Of a DNA stretch of 57,592 nt, positions 1 through 8,200 are shown in pieces. The stretch is from Paenibacillus nasutitermitis (GTDB lineage: Bacteria; Bacillota; Bacilli; Paenibacillales; Paenibacillaceae), in contig NZ_BMHP01000017.1 of the NCBI RefSeq assembly GCF_014641075.1, positions 1 through 57,592 of the forward strand, given 5' to 3'. A program made the translations under genes and the position numbers. Numbering within the stretch: the stretch's first letter is position 1; every line of letters begins with the position of its first letter. The notes under the pieces are model-generated. The model worked only from the letters and a program-made list of their open reading frames with translations, made no database searches and had not been told where the DNA came from.

Positions 1-50
1 TAGGCACGCCGCCAGCGTTCGTCCTGAGCCAGGATCAAACTCTCCATAAA
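1..50 (-). rRNA. rrs: 16S rRNA, 5' end only (truncated by window edge)
   Basis: Read on the minus strand, this stretch is the conserved bacterial 16S start: GAGTTTGATCCTGGCTCAG, then GACGAACGCTGGCGG. Only about 50 nt lie in the window and the gene continues leftwards out of it. The mature 5' end is placed near position 50 by comparison with the Bacillus 16S start. It follows ygxA/ygzB/perR homologues, the same order as next to an rrn operon in B. subtilis. Confidence 0.97.
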
Positions 51-130
51 AGAGATCCGAGGATCTCATACCTTACAGATAAGCTAAAAACAGCTCATTC
101 TTTAAAACCTGTTTGACAGGTCGCTCATTG

Positions 131-148
131 TTCAGTTTTCAAAGAACA
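131..148 (-). promoter_or_regulatory. rRNA leader boxA-like antitermination element
   Basis: The minus strand reads TGTTCTTTGAAAACTGAA about 85 nt upstream of the 16S start. This is the conserved rrn leader sequence of Bacillus and Paenibacillus and contains the boxA core bound by NusB/S10 antitermination factors. Seen by motif; function taken from known rrn leaders. Confidence 0.7.
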
Positions 149-227
149 AATGCTTCTTCTTGCAGGCTCCATAAGGCTTTGCCTGCTTCGTAAGCTGCCG
201 TGCTACGTTTCAGCGGCGACTTGATTA

Positions 228-256
228 ATATATCACATCCGCCTAGCTGATTGCAA
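228..256 (-). promoter_or_regulatory. rRNA operon promoter
   Basis: On the minus strand a -35 TTGCAA (251-256) is followed after 17 bp by a -10 TATATT (228-233). It lies about 180 bp upstream of the 16S start and just before the leader boxA, the expected place for an rrn promoter. No second tandem promoter was recognised between 257 and 415. Confidence 0.65.
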
Positions 257-415
257 GTACTTTTTTTAAATTGTTGTTTCTCCGTTCCGTTCAACCAAAG
301 GGTTGTCCCGGAGGCGGTAATGAGTAATTTATCATAGATGCATTTAAGAAGTCAATAGGTTTCTCAAAAGTTGAAATTTCAGCTATAAAATCATCCGTTA
401 TCAATACTGAAATAA

Positions 416-444
416 AGAAAAGAACGCCCTCCAACAGGACGTTC
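416..444 (-). terminator. Intrinsic terminator of ygxA-like gene
   Basis: On the minus strand GAACGTCCT and AGGGCGTTC form a 9-bp stem with one mismatch, followed by a T-rich run. It lies 30 bp after the stop of the nucleotidyltransferase-like gene and before the rrn promoter. Confidence 0.75.
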
Positions 445-474
445 CGCGTGTTACTCTTGCTCTAACGCATTCAA

Positions 475-1353
475 TCAGACCGTTTCGCAGCAGTACCGAA
501 GTTCTAGCGCATTCATATCTCCGGAAGGAGGCAATACAGCGACCTCACGGATATATCCGCGCTTCACTAATTTTTGAAGCAGCAATGATATATCGATATG
601 TAAATCCTTAAGATGGGGATGAAGCTTTAGTTCCATGACACTCCATGGCTCCTTGCGGCTCAATAATATGGCAAACAACAGCTCACAGCAGGATTTCATT
701 TTATTCATTACCGAAAATTCGCAAGCAAGCAGAACGAGCTTGACTCGCTGCTCGAGTGTCTCCGGGCTGACGGTCAATTCTTCGTATAGTTTATAGATAC
801 CCGGATTAAACCGCCGCATCTGTTTCCATACTGTCAGCTCGGGATGAATCCCTTCTTCAATGAGTGAAATATGAGCCCAGTGGTGAAGCGCAGTCAGGAC
901 ATGTCCGTATGCATCAAGCATGTTATTATCTTTAAGATCCTGTTTGGCCTGAAGATAGGTACGAATGAACTCGGCAAATTCGACAAGCTGCTTCTGTTCC
1001 CGCATGGATGACGGGAAATCTAGAAGATTTTCGCGAATTTGAAGCAAATAATTGTCTCGATCCAACAGGATATCCCCCCGAACGAGCCATTGTATAATAC
1101 TGCGATTCTCTCCGCCGCCTAGCCAATGCTCCAGAATTGCCGGACTGACGGCACGAATCTGAACGCGTTCTCCTTCAAATTGAACATGTGACGTTTCTTC
1201 CGACAACGTGGCTTCTTCCCTTACCACAAGCAGTAGAAGGTCAAGTCCATCGATCAGCGGGTTATAAGCAAACGGATTCTCAATTGCCATCAGGCCGATC
1301 AAATCCTTATCCTGCTCAAACCAGGTTTTAAAATGATATTTAATAGGCTTCAC
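475..1353 (-). CDS. ygxA: Nucleotidyltransferase-like protein (YgxA family)
   Basis: A 292-residue protein starting at GTG behind a GGGGGA ribosome binding site. The N-terminal half resembles a degenerate nucleotidyltransferase fold, and the C-terminal part (about 210-285) looks like a winged helix. The family is known from B. subtilis ygxA, which also sits beside an rrn operon and ygzB/perR; its biochemical role is unknown to me. No signal peptide or membrane segment is visible. It is transcribed towards the rrn operon and has its own terminator. The name rests on both sequence character and gene order. Confidence 0.75.
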   Translation of the reverse strand: MKPIKYHFKTWFEQDKDLIGLMAIENPFAYNPLIDGLDLLLLVVREEATLSEETSHVQFEGERVQIRAVSPAILEHWLGGGENRSIIQWLVRGDILLDRDNYLLQIRENLLDFPSSMREQKQLVEFAEFIRTYLQAKQDLKDNNMLDAYGHVLTALHHWAHISLIEEGIHPELTVWKQMRRFNPGIYKLYEELTVSPETLEQRVKLVLLACEFSVMNKMKSCCELLFAILLSRKEPWSVMELKLHPHLKDLHIDISLLLQKLVKRGYIREVAVLPPSGDMNALELRYCCETV

Positions 1354-1490
1354 AACTATCCCCCATATAGCTTCAATCTACTATTTGAGCTATAATGATT
1401 TCGCACGTTTATTTCTTGTTCGACAATACCTGTCCGGTTTCCTGCCTGTTTAAGAGAAATCGTACCGAAGTGCGAGAAGGGATTTGAAAT

Positions 1491-1862
1491 ATGTTTGCAA
1501 AATCAAGTAAAATCAACGAGTTTCGGTTGTGGGGATTAGTACTGACACTTGCAGGAATGGGCCTTATGATTTTGGGTACGGCCGGCATTGTTTTCTGGGG
1601 ACAAGCCGGTAAAATATTCGCTGGTATTTTCATGGTCATCGGTATGATCACTATGCTGGGCAGCGTGGCCATCTACTTCTGGGCCGGCATGCTGTCCACA
1701 AGCGCTGTCATCCTTACTTGCCCCGAATGCGGCAGACAGACCAAAATGCTCGGAAAAACCGACCGCTGCATGTTCTGTAAAACCATGATCACTCTTGATC
1801 CCGATAAAGCAACACATATGCCAAGCGAGATTGATGAGACTTCCGAGCAGCCCCAACCGTAA
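1491..1862 (+). CDS. ygzB: YgzB-type zinc-ribbon membrane protein (DUF2614)
   Basis: A 123-residue protein with two membrane segments (about 14-36 and 42-66), then a soluble tail with a four-cysteine zinc ribbon: CPEC near residue 82 and CMFC near residue 100. The arrangement and length match YgzB/DUF2614 proteins of Bacilli. It is divergent from ygxA and near perR, as in B. subtilis, although here a GH18 gene has come between them. The ATG is preceded by AGAAGGGATT. Function is unknown; the family's conserved link with perR suggests, but does not show, a stress connection. Confidence 0.85.
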   Translation: MFAKSSKINEFRLWGLVLTLAGMGLMILGTAGIVFWGQAGKIFAGIFMVIGMITMLGSVAIYFWAGMLSTSAVILTCPECGRQTKMLGKTDRCMFCKTMITLDPDKATHMPSEIDETSEQPQP

Positions 1863-1910
1863 AAAAACACAAACGCCCCGCTTGCAGCAGCTGCAAGCGG
1901 GGCGTTTGTG
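1861..1910. terminator. Strong hairpin terminator between convergent ygzB and GH18 gene
   Basis: A perfect 20-bp stem (1868-1887 with 1891-1910) and a 3-nt loop. The A-run at 1861-1867 becomes a T-run on the minus strand, so it is a classic intrinsic terminator for the GH18 gene. It begins at the ygzB stop codon and probably also stops plus-strand transcription. Confidence 0.92.
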
Positions 1911-1938
1911 CTCGGGTGCCTCCTTGGCATATAAGGAA

Positions 1939-3666
1939 TTAGGGCATTTTGGTTAAAGACTCATGAATAACATTCCAAATATCTTCAGACTGAAAAGCTC
2001 TTTGCCATGTCGCCACACCGGCCAATTTATATTTTTTGGCAAGTGCGACACGGGCTTGAATGGAAAAGGAATCTTCGATCCATATTCGTTTCAAAGCTTC
2101 ATCTTCCTTATACTCCACATAATGCTGCCCCGCTTCTCCATCCAGTACAGGAGTAAGCTTGCGCTCGGCAATAATTTTTTTTACGGATTCCATCCCGAGC
2201 GCCTTGGAAGTTACTTTCACAACCCCCTTTTCATCCTTTGCTTCCGTCCACACTCGCGCGTACAAAGGCATTCCCAGCACCACTTTGCCCGGCGGTACCT
2301 GGTCCTCCTCAAGAATACGGGTTACCGACTGCTCTACCCATTTCAGAGAAGCTACAGATCCCGATTTGGGACTTGAGGCCCAATGCTCGTCATAGGCCAT
2401 CACCATCATATAATCTACGACCTTCCCTAGAGCAGCCCGGTCCAGGAATAGCGACCATAACTCGCTGTTGGATTTGGGTGTGACATCGATGGAAACAACC
2501 GCTCCCGCTTCATGCAGCATCGGCGTCAATTCCCGGACAAACTGAACAAGGTTGGCCTTGTCGGCCGTTACCACGTTTTCAAAATCGATATTGATGCCCT
2601 GCAGCTTGTACAATTGAACATAGGCCACTAGCTGCTGGACCATTTTAAACCGGGTATCGGTGCTGGCCAGAGCTTTGGTCGTCCGTTCCGGTTCAAATCC
2701 ATTGCTGAACATTGCCCAGACCTGCATATTTTTCTTATGTGCCCAATTCACGTATGCCGGGTCAGCCTTGCTTCTGATTTGACCATCCCCGTTTAACAAC
2801 TCAAACCAGGAGGGACTCACGACATTCACGCCTGGCATATCCGGTATTTTTGCGGGGTTAGGCGCTTTCTGATAAACTGCCTCCCATGTGAGATTGATTT
2901 TGCTGCCGACAACTTTCCAGGCCACGAAGGGATCCTCAGCTTTTACCTGTTCAATCCTCTCCACATCGGTTAAGGTTACATCCTTCTTGGCAACAAAACC
3001 GGCGGTTCCATCCGTGCTTTGTACCCGGTACCAGCCTTTCTCCTCATCCCAGATCCGAACGATATCCTGTGCCTGAAGTTTATGCACAATGGGGGCGCGT
3101 ATCGTTGGCTCGCTGCGGATCTCCGCATCTTCAGGGGCTATCGCACGCTGAACGGCATCACCTGCGCGTATTACCGTAACAATCCCTGTTTCCTTATTTA
3201 TCTCCGCATAGACCCCGTACAACTCCTGAAGCGGAACGGACGGGATAAATACCTGTTTGTCTTTCACTTCTGCCGCGACTCTCAGTTCGTAAGGCTGGCT
3301 GTTAACCGTCGCCGTTAAAATATTGGTTTGAAGCCGCATGACTTTATCCGTATTGGTCAGTACGATGGACCCTGTTTTTTCTTCATAATGGACTGCTTCT
3401 TTCAGACCCAGCTTGTCCTGTATGAACGGCAGAGGCAATTTGATGGACTCTCCTTCAGCAACAGCACCCGTTCCCATGGCTTTTCCTTTGTATAGGATCG
3501 GATTCGGCGAACCGTAATCCGGCTTGATTTCTTCCCCATTCGGTACAAACCGCTGCCATCCATACCACATGCCAATTCCCATTGCCAGTATTCCACTAAA
3601 CAGCACAAGCCATTTCAGCGGGCCGCCTTCACGCCGCTTTCGAGGCCGGATTTGAACCGTTTCCAC
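1939..3666 (-). CDS. Membrane-anchored glycosyl hydrolase family 18 protein with SH3 domain
   Basis: A 575-residue protein with a GTG start behind GGCAGGAGGG. Domains in order: basic cytoplasmic end and one membrane anchor (about 18-37); a copper-amine-oxidase-N/stalk-like domain (about 55-165); a bacterial SH3 domain (about 175-235); and a GH18 catalytic domain (about 245-575). The GH18 strand-4 motif GINIDFENV keeps the catalytic glutamate in DxxxE-like form (IDFE). This layout resembles spore- or wall-associated GH18 enzymes such as YaaH/YdhD relatives, so the likely role is hydrolysis of peptidoglycan or another GlcNAc polymer outside the membrane. The precise substrate is inferred, not shown. 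Confidence 0.85.
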   Translation of the reverse strand: METVQIRPRKRREGGPLKWLVLFSGILAMGIGMWYGWQRFVPNGEEIKPDYGSPNPILYKGKAMGTGAVAEGESIKLPLPFIQDKLGLKEAVHYEEKTGSIVLTNTDKVMRLQTNILTATVNSQPYELRVAAEVKDKQVFIPSVPLQELYGVYAEINKETGIVTVIRAGDAVQRAIAPEDAEIRSEPTIRAPIVHKLQAQDIVRIWDEEKGWYRVQSTDGTAGFVAKKDVTLTDVERIEQVKAEDPFVAWKVVGSKINLTWEAVYQKAPNPAKIPDMPGVNVVSPSWFELLNGDGQIRSKADPAYVNWAHKKNMQVWAMFSNGFEPERTTKALASTDTRFKMVQQLVAYVQLYKLQGINIDFENVVTADKANLVQFVRELTPMLHEAGAVVSIDVTPKSNSELWSLFLDRAALGKVVDYMMVMAYDEHWASSPKSGSVASLKWVEQSVTRILEEDQVPPGKVVLGMPLYARVWTEAKDEKGVVKVTSKALGMESVKKIIAERKLTPVLDGEAGQHYVEYKEDEALKRIWIEDSFSIQARVALAKKYKLAGVATWQRAFQSEDIWNVIHESLTKMP

Positions 3667-3749
3667 GTTTGATGCCCTCCTGCCGGGATTTTAAAAACCT
3701 TTCTCCTGAAATATCATTGTTGCCTTCATCTAAAATGACCTTCTGTAAA

Positions 3750-3793
3750 CAAAAACGTGCAGTGAGGCGATTTCACTCTACCCCTGCACGTTT
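3750..3793 (-). terminator. Intrinsic terminator of perR
   Basis: AAACGTGCAG (3753-3762) pairs with CTGCACGTTT (3784-3793). On the minus strand the stem runs into TTTTTG. It lies about 60 bp downstream of the perR stop. Confidence 0.85.
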
Positions 3794-3856
3794 ATCTAAC
3801 AATTAATAATTGAACGGCTGTCATGGCCGCGCGTAGTGAAATCGTAATCAGCTTCA

Positions 3857-4288
3857 TTAGTTTGCAGGCTTGCTGCATTCGGAACATTGCCCGTAGATTT
3901 CCATGCGATGGCCTTCCACCCGAAATCCAGTTTCTTGAGAAGCAACGGTCTCCACCTGTGTTAAAGGTGGATAGTCGAAATCCACGATTTTACCGCAGCT
4001 GCGGCAAATAGCGTGATAATGCTCGGATAAATCGGCGTCAAACCGGCTTGAGTCGTCACCGTAAGTCAGCTCCCTTACGAGCCCGGCATCAACAAACAAT
4101 CGTAAATTATTGTATATTGTCGCTACACTCATACTTGGATAAGCGGGTGAGAGTGATTTGTAAATCTCATCTGCTGTAGGATGTGTAATGGAAGCCATCA
4201 GAAAACTCAAGATCGCATGACGCTGGGGAGTCATACGTACGCCGGTGCTTTTTAACTGCTCAAGTGCTTGCTCTACGGTCGTGCCCAT
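3857..4288 (-). CDS. perR: Peroxide-responsive Fur-family repressor PerR
   Basis: A 143-residue protein very close to B. subtilis PerR. The N-terminal winged helix includes RMTPQRHAIL. The structural zinc site has both CxxC pairs (CRSC near 95 and CSEC near the C-terminus). Ligands of the regulatory Fe/Mn site are present: His36 in SITHPT, the aspartates in SSRFDADL, and the two histidines of EHYHAIC. PerR represses peroxide-defence genes until its regulatory-site histidines are oxidised. The start is taken as the ATG at 4288; a GTG 9 bp upstream would sit on top of the AAAGGA ribosome binding site. No clear Per box was found upstream. Confidence 0.95.
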   Translation of the reverse strand: MGTTVEQALEQLKSTGVRMTPQRHAILSFLMASITHPTADEIYKSLSPAYPSMSVATIYNNLRLFVDAGLVRELTYGDDSSRFDADLSEHYHAICRSCGKIVDFDYPPLTQVETVASQETGFRVEGHRMEIYGQCSECSKPAN

Positions 4289-4366
4289 GCCCTTCACGTC
4301 CTTTCTGCTTCGTTAGAACCATTGTACGTGCTTGCTTTTCATTTTGTCAATGAACGGAGGATCAAT

Positions 4367-6376
4367 TTATGGCGTGTAGTGATTTATTTGTATGCTGCTG
4401 TTTGCATCAATATTAATTCGATACGTCGCATCGCCAATATCGCCGGTGACCGTTTTTTCCTTGGCATCCAGCGGAAGATCAGTCGAGACATTCCCGAACG
4501 TAACCGATCCGTTTACGGAATAATTGCCATCTGCAGGAATAAAAACATTAATAATACCAATGGAACTATCGATATTCCAATTCCCCCCAACGATTGCGCT
4601 GTGAATCACAATATCCCCATTGAGTGTATCTGCTTTGACAGCAGCTTCCGCTTCACGAATGCTGATCCCGCCATTCTTGGTTCCAGCATCAACATACCCG
4701 GTTATGTGGCTGAGATCGATGTTGCCGCTAAGCGTCGTACTCTCTACGTCACCATGAATCCGCTCTGCTTTGACTGGACCGTTGTACGTTTGCAGCTGAA
4801 GGAAGCCGTAGCTGTCCGTAACGTTGATCCCGCCATTTCTCGTCTCCGCCTTGACCGGGCCGGTCATATCGTCAATTACAATTTCCCCGATCGTCAGCTT
4901 GACCTGCAGTCCTCCCGGAAGCACCAGGCCGGTTACATCTACGGAACCATTGCCAACCTGAATATTGACTTCTGTCTTGGCTGCCTCTTTTTTTTCGCTA
5001 TCGTCTGTATCCGCGTTCTGTTCTCCATCAGAGTTGCCGTCCGACTGCTGATCACCAGAGGAAAGCGGCGTCTCATCCACAGCCTCCTGGCCGACTCCGG
5101 TTTCAGAGGCTGCGGTATCATCACCTTCGCCGATTTCCGAGCCGCTGGGATCGTTATCCGATGGTTTCATCATATTCTCTATCTTAGACGAGTCATCCAG
5201 CCCTGAGGTTTCAGTTATTTCTTCAGAGGATGGTTCCACAGTCTGGATGGGCAACTGCCCGATATGGGATTCCTCTGGAATCGTGATCGTCATATTCATC
5301 CTTGGCGCCAACGTTCCATTATTGCCAAAGGCCTGGCCCTTTGCTTCTATTTTCAGCTTGCTTTCTCCGCTGATCTCAATCTTTGAGTTCTGTGCCACTT
5401 GTTCGGCGAGCTGCTTGTCTTCCAAGTCGACCCAAACTACTGTTTCCACGATCAATTCCCTAACATTGCCTTTCTTGAGTGAAACCTTGCCGTTCGGGTT
5501 TTGAATGGAGATTGCGGATGTATCTTCATCAATGGGCATCGTGAGGATTTCTTTCTCGTATTTAAAGCCTTTTTCTTCACCATAACCGTTTAAGCCAGAA
5601 ATATTAACTTTGAAATTGTCCAGCCAGCTGAATGGCATTGCGGAATAATGCGTGATGCCGAATGCTGTAACCGCGATGACAAGAGCCAGAAAGGTGCCAC
5701 CGATATCAAAGGATAGCCGCTTGCCGCCTGCTCGCTGGATCAGACTGAAGAGAACAACTTCCATACCCAATAACACAAAAACAACCGGCCACCATTGCCC
5801 CAGAAGCTCAATATCTTTTCTCCCGAGAAACTGGTCAGACAAGAGCATGGCTCCTACAGCGATTATCACAATAGCTGCGGTAAACCGCCCCATTTTCAAC
5901 CGCTCATTTCTTTTGAATGCCAACACGGCAGCAAGTACAAACAGGCCGATGCCAGGAGCGAATGTGCCGACTGCGTCCACCCACGGGATAAGCATGGATG
6001 GAGCACGTACCAGAGCGAGCAGAAGAAGTCCCATCGTAATAATGGCAACTCCCTGGAACCATGCCAACGCCCCTGCCTGCTGCTGTGTCTCCAGCTGTCC
6101 TTCCTCGATGCTTTGAAGCTTGACGGATTGCTGGAGGGTATCGAATACACTGAAGAACCAGAAAATCGGGAGCGCCATTCCCAGATAGACCAGCAGCAGC
6201 GCAAATTTGCCGCCACTTTCATCGGCAAAACGTATCATGGCCACTATATCCGTCAATGTGCCCGTCAAAAGCAGCAGTCCCCTCAAATGCAGACCCAGCG
6301 CTAAATGACCCGCTCCCGGAATCAGAAAGGCGAATAGCGGCGCCAATTTGCGATAAGGATTCTTCTCTGTTTGCAT
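4367..6376 (-). CDS. Polytopic membrane protein with DUF4097 beta-strand domain and acidic insert
   Basis: A 669-residue protein. Residues 1-260 hold about seven hydrophobic segments, partly like the LiaI/LiaF-type membrane region. From about 285 a DUF4097-like repetitive beta-strand domain follows, with repeats such as NGGINVTDS, NGPVKAERI, NGGISIREA and NGDIVIHSA. It is interrupted at about 379-462 by a disordered acidic Ser/Asp/Glu/Gly-rich stretch. LiaF/DUF4097 proteins are often tied to envelope-stress signalling; that role here is inference. The ATG follows AAAGGAGCGGGG. Its promoter carries two direct repeats (see 6483-6547). No kinase or response regulator gene is adjacent. Confidence 0.7.
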   Translation of the reverse strand: MQTEKNPYRKLAPLFAFLIPGAGHLALGLHLRGLLLLTGTLTDIVAMIRFADESGGKFALLLVYLGMALPIFWFFSVFDTLQQSVKLQSIEEGQLETQQQAGALAWFQGVAIITMGLLLLALVRAPSMLIPWVDAVGTFAPGIGLFVLAAVLAFKRNERLKMGRFTAAIVIIAVGAMLLSDQFLGRKDIELLGQWWPVVFVLLGMEVVLFSLIQRAGGKRLSFDIGGTFLALVIAVTAFGITHYSAMPFSWLDNFKVNISGLNGYGEEKGFKYEKEILTMPIDEDTSAISIQNPNGKVSLKKGNVRELIVETVVWVDLEDKQLAEQVAQNSKIEISGESKLKIEAKGQAFGNNGTLAPRMNMTITIPEESHIGQLPIQTVEPSSEEITETSGLDDSSKIENMMKPSDNDPSGSEIGEGDDTAASETGVGQEAVDETPLSSGDQQSDGNSDGEQNADTDDSEKKEAAKTEVNIQVGNGSVDVTGLVLPGGLQVKLTIGEIVIDDMTGPVKAETRNGGINVTDSYGFLQLQTYNGPVKAERIHGDVESTTLSGNIDLSHITGYVDAGTKNGGISIREAEAAVKADTLNGDIVIHSAIVGGNWNIDSSIGIINVFIPADGNYSVNGSVTFGNVSTDLPLDAKEKTVTGDIGDATYRINIDANSSIQINHYTP

Positions 6377-6482
6377 CTGGCCCCGCTCCTTTCTGTGATT
6401 TTTCTACACTGTCTCATACCTTCCGCTTGCGTTTATTCCAGGAGTTAGTTGTGTTCTTTTCCCCGTTACTATCATTTGTCTA

Positions 6483-6547
6483 TTTAATAACCTGTTTTCC
6501 GTTTGTTTAATAACCTATATTGTAGCATATTCCATTCGGGATGTCGG
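6483..6547 (-). promoter_or_regulatory. Promoter of DUF4097 gene with direct-repeat operator
   Basis: On the minus strand, -35 CCGACA (6542-6547), 17 bp, and -10 TACAAT (6519-6524). Just downstream AGGTTATTAAA occurs twice (6506-6516 and 6483-6493) with a 23-bp period, about two helix turns. That layout suits a response regulator or repressor binding as a dimer. The rest of the 6377-6718 gap holds only the gat terminator. Confidence 0.5.
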
Positions 6548-6654
6548 ATAACAATGATTCCATGGAAAACAAAAACAGCATATTTCCACATGAACACAGG
6601 GGAATAATCAAACGTACAGAGGGAAGCGGGCTGCATATTTTTGCTGTATTGGAT

Positions 6655-6713
6655 CAAAAAAGACAGGCCCCGGGGTTCTGCTTGAACCTTAGGACCTGCC
6701 TTTGCTTACCTTA
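6655..6713 (-). terminator. Terminator of gatCAB operon
   Basis: On the minus strand an imperfect long stem (AAAGGCAGG...CCTGTCTTT, with an inner GGTTC/GAACC pair) is followed by TTTTTTG. It lies directly after the gatB stop. Confidence 0.8.
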
Positions 6714-6718
6714 TGGAA

Positions 6719-8161
6719 TTATTGATTTAACCGCTCCTGCAGCAGCTTGTTGACCAGTGCCGGATTGGCTTTGCCTTTGGTTTCTTTCATCACCTGACCG
6801 ACGAGGAAACCGATCGCTTTATCTTTGCCTGCCTTGAAATCCTCGACAGATTGCGGATTCGCGTCGACGATCCGGCCTACCACTTCGGCAATGGCACCTT
6901 CGTCGCTAATTTGAACAAGCCCTTGCTCTTCCACGATTTGCTGCGGGCGTTTGCCGCTCTCCAGCATGGACTTGAAGACGGTTTTGGCGATTTTGCTGCT
7001 GATCGTCCCTTTCTCCATCAGGCCGATCATTTCCCCCAGTCCCTGGCCGGTGATCTTCACACCCGCAAGCTCCAGGCCGTTGGCATTCAGATAGCCCAGC
7101 AGATCTCCCATAATCCAGTTGGCGACCGCTTTGGCATCCTTTGTGTAGGACAAACTTTCCTCAAAGAAATCTGCCAGCTTCTTGGAGGAGGTAATCACCT
7201 CGGCATCATAGGAGGGAAGACCGTAATCCGCTGTGTAGCGGGCCTTGCGCGCATCCGGAAGCTCCGGAATCGAAGCGCGCACACGTTCTTTCCATTCATC
7301 ATCGATGTGAATCTGGACCAGGTCCGGGTCCGGAAAATACCTGTAATCATGCGCTTCTTCTTTGCTGCGCATGGTAAACGTTTTTCCCTGGGCCTCATCC
7401 CAGCGGCGCGTCTCCTGAACAACAATCCCGCCATTATCCAGCACATCCGCTTGACGCATTTGCTCGTATTCGAGGCCGCGTTGAACGCCGCGGAACGAGT
7501 TCATATTCTTGAGCTCCGCACGGGTGCCGAATTCCTTCTGATCGTATGGACGGATACTGATGTTCGCATCGCAGCGCAGCGAGCCTTCCTCCATTTTCAC
7601 ATCGGACACATCGCAATAAAGCATGATGGCCTTCAGTTTTTCCAAATAAGCTTTGGCTTCCTCGGGCGTGCGGATATCCGGCTCGGATACGATCTCCACA
7701 AGTGGTGTCCCGACCCGATTAAAGTCGACAAGCGAAGCAAAACCGCCATCCACATGAGTCAGTTTACCGGCGTCCTCTTCTAAATGAAGACGGGTAATGC
7801 CGATACGTTTGGTTGTGCCGTTCACTTCAATATCAATCCATCCATGCTCACCGACCGGCTTGTCAAATTGGGAAATCTGATAAGCTTTGGGCGAATCCGG
7901 ATAGAAATAGTTTTTACGGTCAAACTTGCTGATGTCGGCAATCTGGCAGTTAAGCGCCATCGCCGCTTTCATCGCGTACTCCAATGCCTGGTGGTTGAGC
8001 ACCGGCAGTACACCGGGATGTCCGAGACAAATCGGACAGGTATGGGTGTTCGGCGGGGCGCCGAATGACGTGGAGCAGCCGCAGAAGATTTTACTCTTCG
8101 TATGCAGCTCTACATGCACTTCTAGCCCAACTACCGTTTCATACTTGTTTGGTTCGTACAT
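6719..8161 (-). CDS. gatB: Asp-tRNA(Asn)/Glu-tRNA(Gln) amidotransferase subunit B
   Basis: A 480-residue protein with the GatB signature near the N-terminus (ETVVGLEVHVEL), the zinc cysteines (FCGCSTSFG...CPICLGHPG), and a C-terminal YqeY-like tRNA-binding tail from about 330. GatB holds the kinase/amidotransfer site that activates tRNA-bound Glu or Asp and receives ammonia from GatA. It is the last gene of a gatC-gatA-gatB operon. The ATG follows AGGAGGGG. Length is typical of the family. Confidence 0.98.
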   Translation of the reverse strand: MYEPNKYETVVGLEVHVELHTKSKIFCGCSTSFGAPPNTHTCPICLGHPGVLPVLNHQALEYAMKAAMALNCQIADISKFDRKNYFYPDSPKAYQISQFDKPVGEHGWIDIEVNGTTKRIGITRLHLEEDAGKLTHVDGGFASLVDFNRVGTPLVEIVSEPDIRTPEEAKAYLEKLKAIMLYCDVSDVKMEEGSLRCDANISIRPYDQKEFGTRAELKNMNSFRGVQRGLEYEQMRQADVLDNGGIVVQETRRWDEAQGKTFTMRSKEEAHDYRYFPDPDLVQIHIDDEWKERVRASIPELPDARKARYTADYGLPSYDAEVITSSKKLADFFEESLSYTKDAKAVANWIMGDLLGYLNANGLELAGVKITGQGLGEMIGLMEKGTISSKIAKTVFKSMLESGKRPQQIVEEQGLVQISDEGAIAEVVGRIVDANPQSVEDFKAGKDKAIGFLVGQVMKETKGKANPALVNKLLQERLNQ

Positions 8162-8200
8162 TCCTTAGCCCCTCCTGCTTCTCCTGTTACTTGCGCTGCT

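Noticed and set aside
4298..4366. Per box for perR autoregulation
   Set aside because: No sequence close to TTATAATNATTATAA was found in the short upstream region.
4268..5206. 312-codon plus-strand frame opposite perR and the DUF4097 gene
   Set aside because: It is antisense to two well-supported genes and lacks a protein-like pattern or ribosome binding site.
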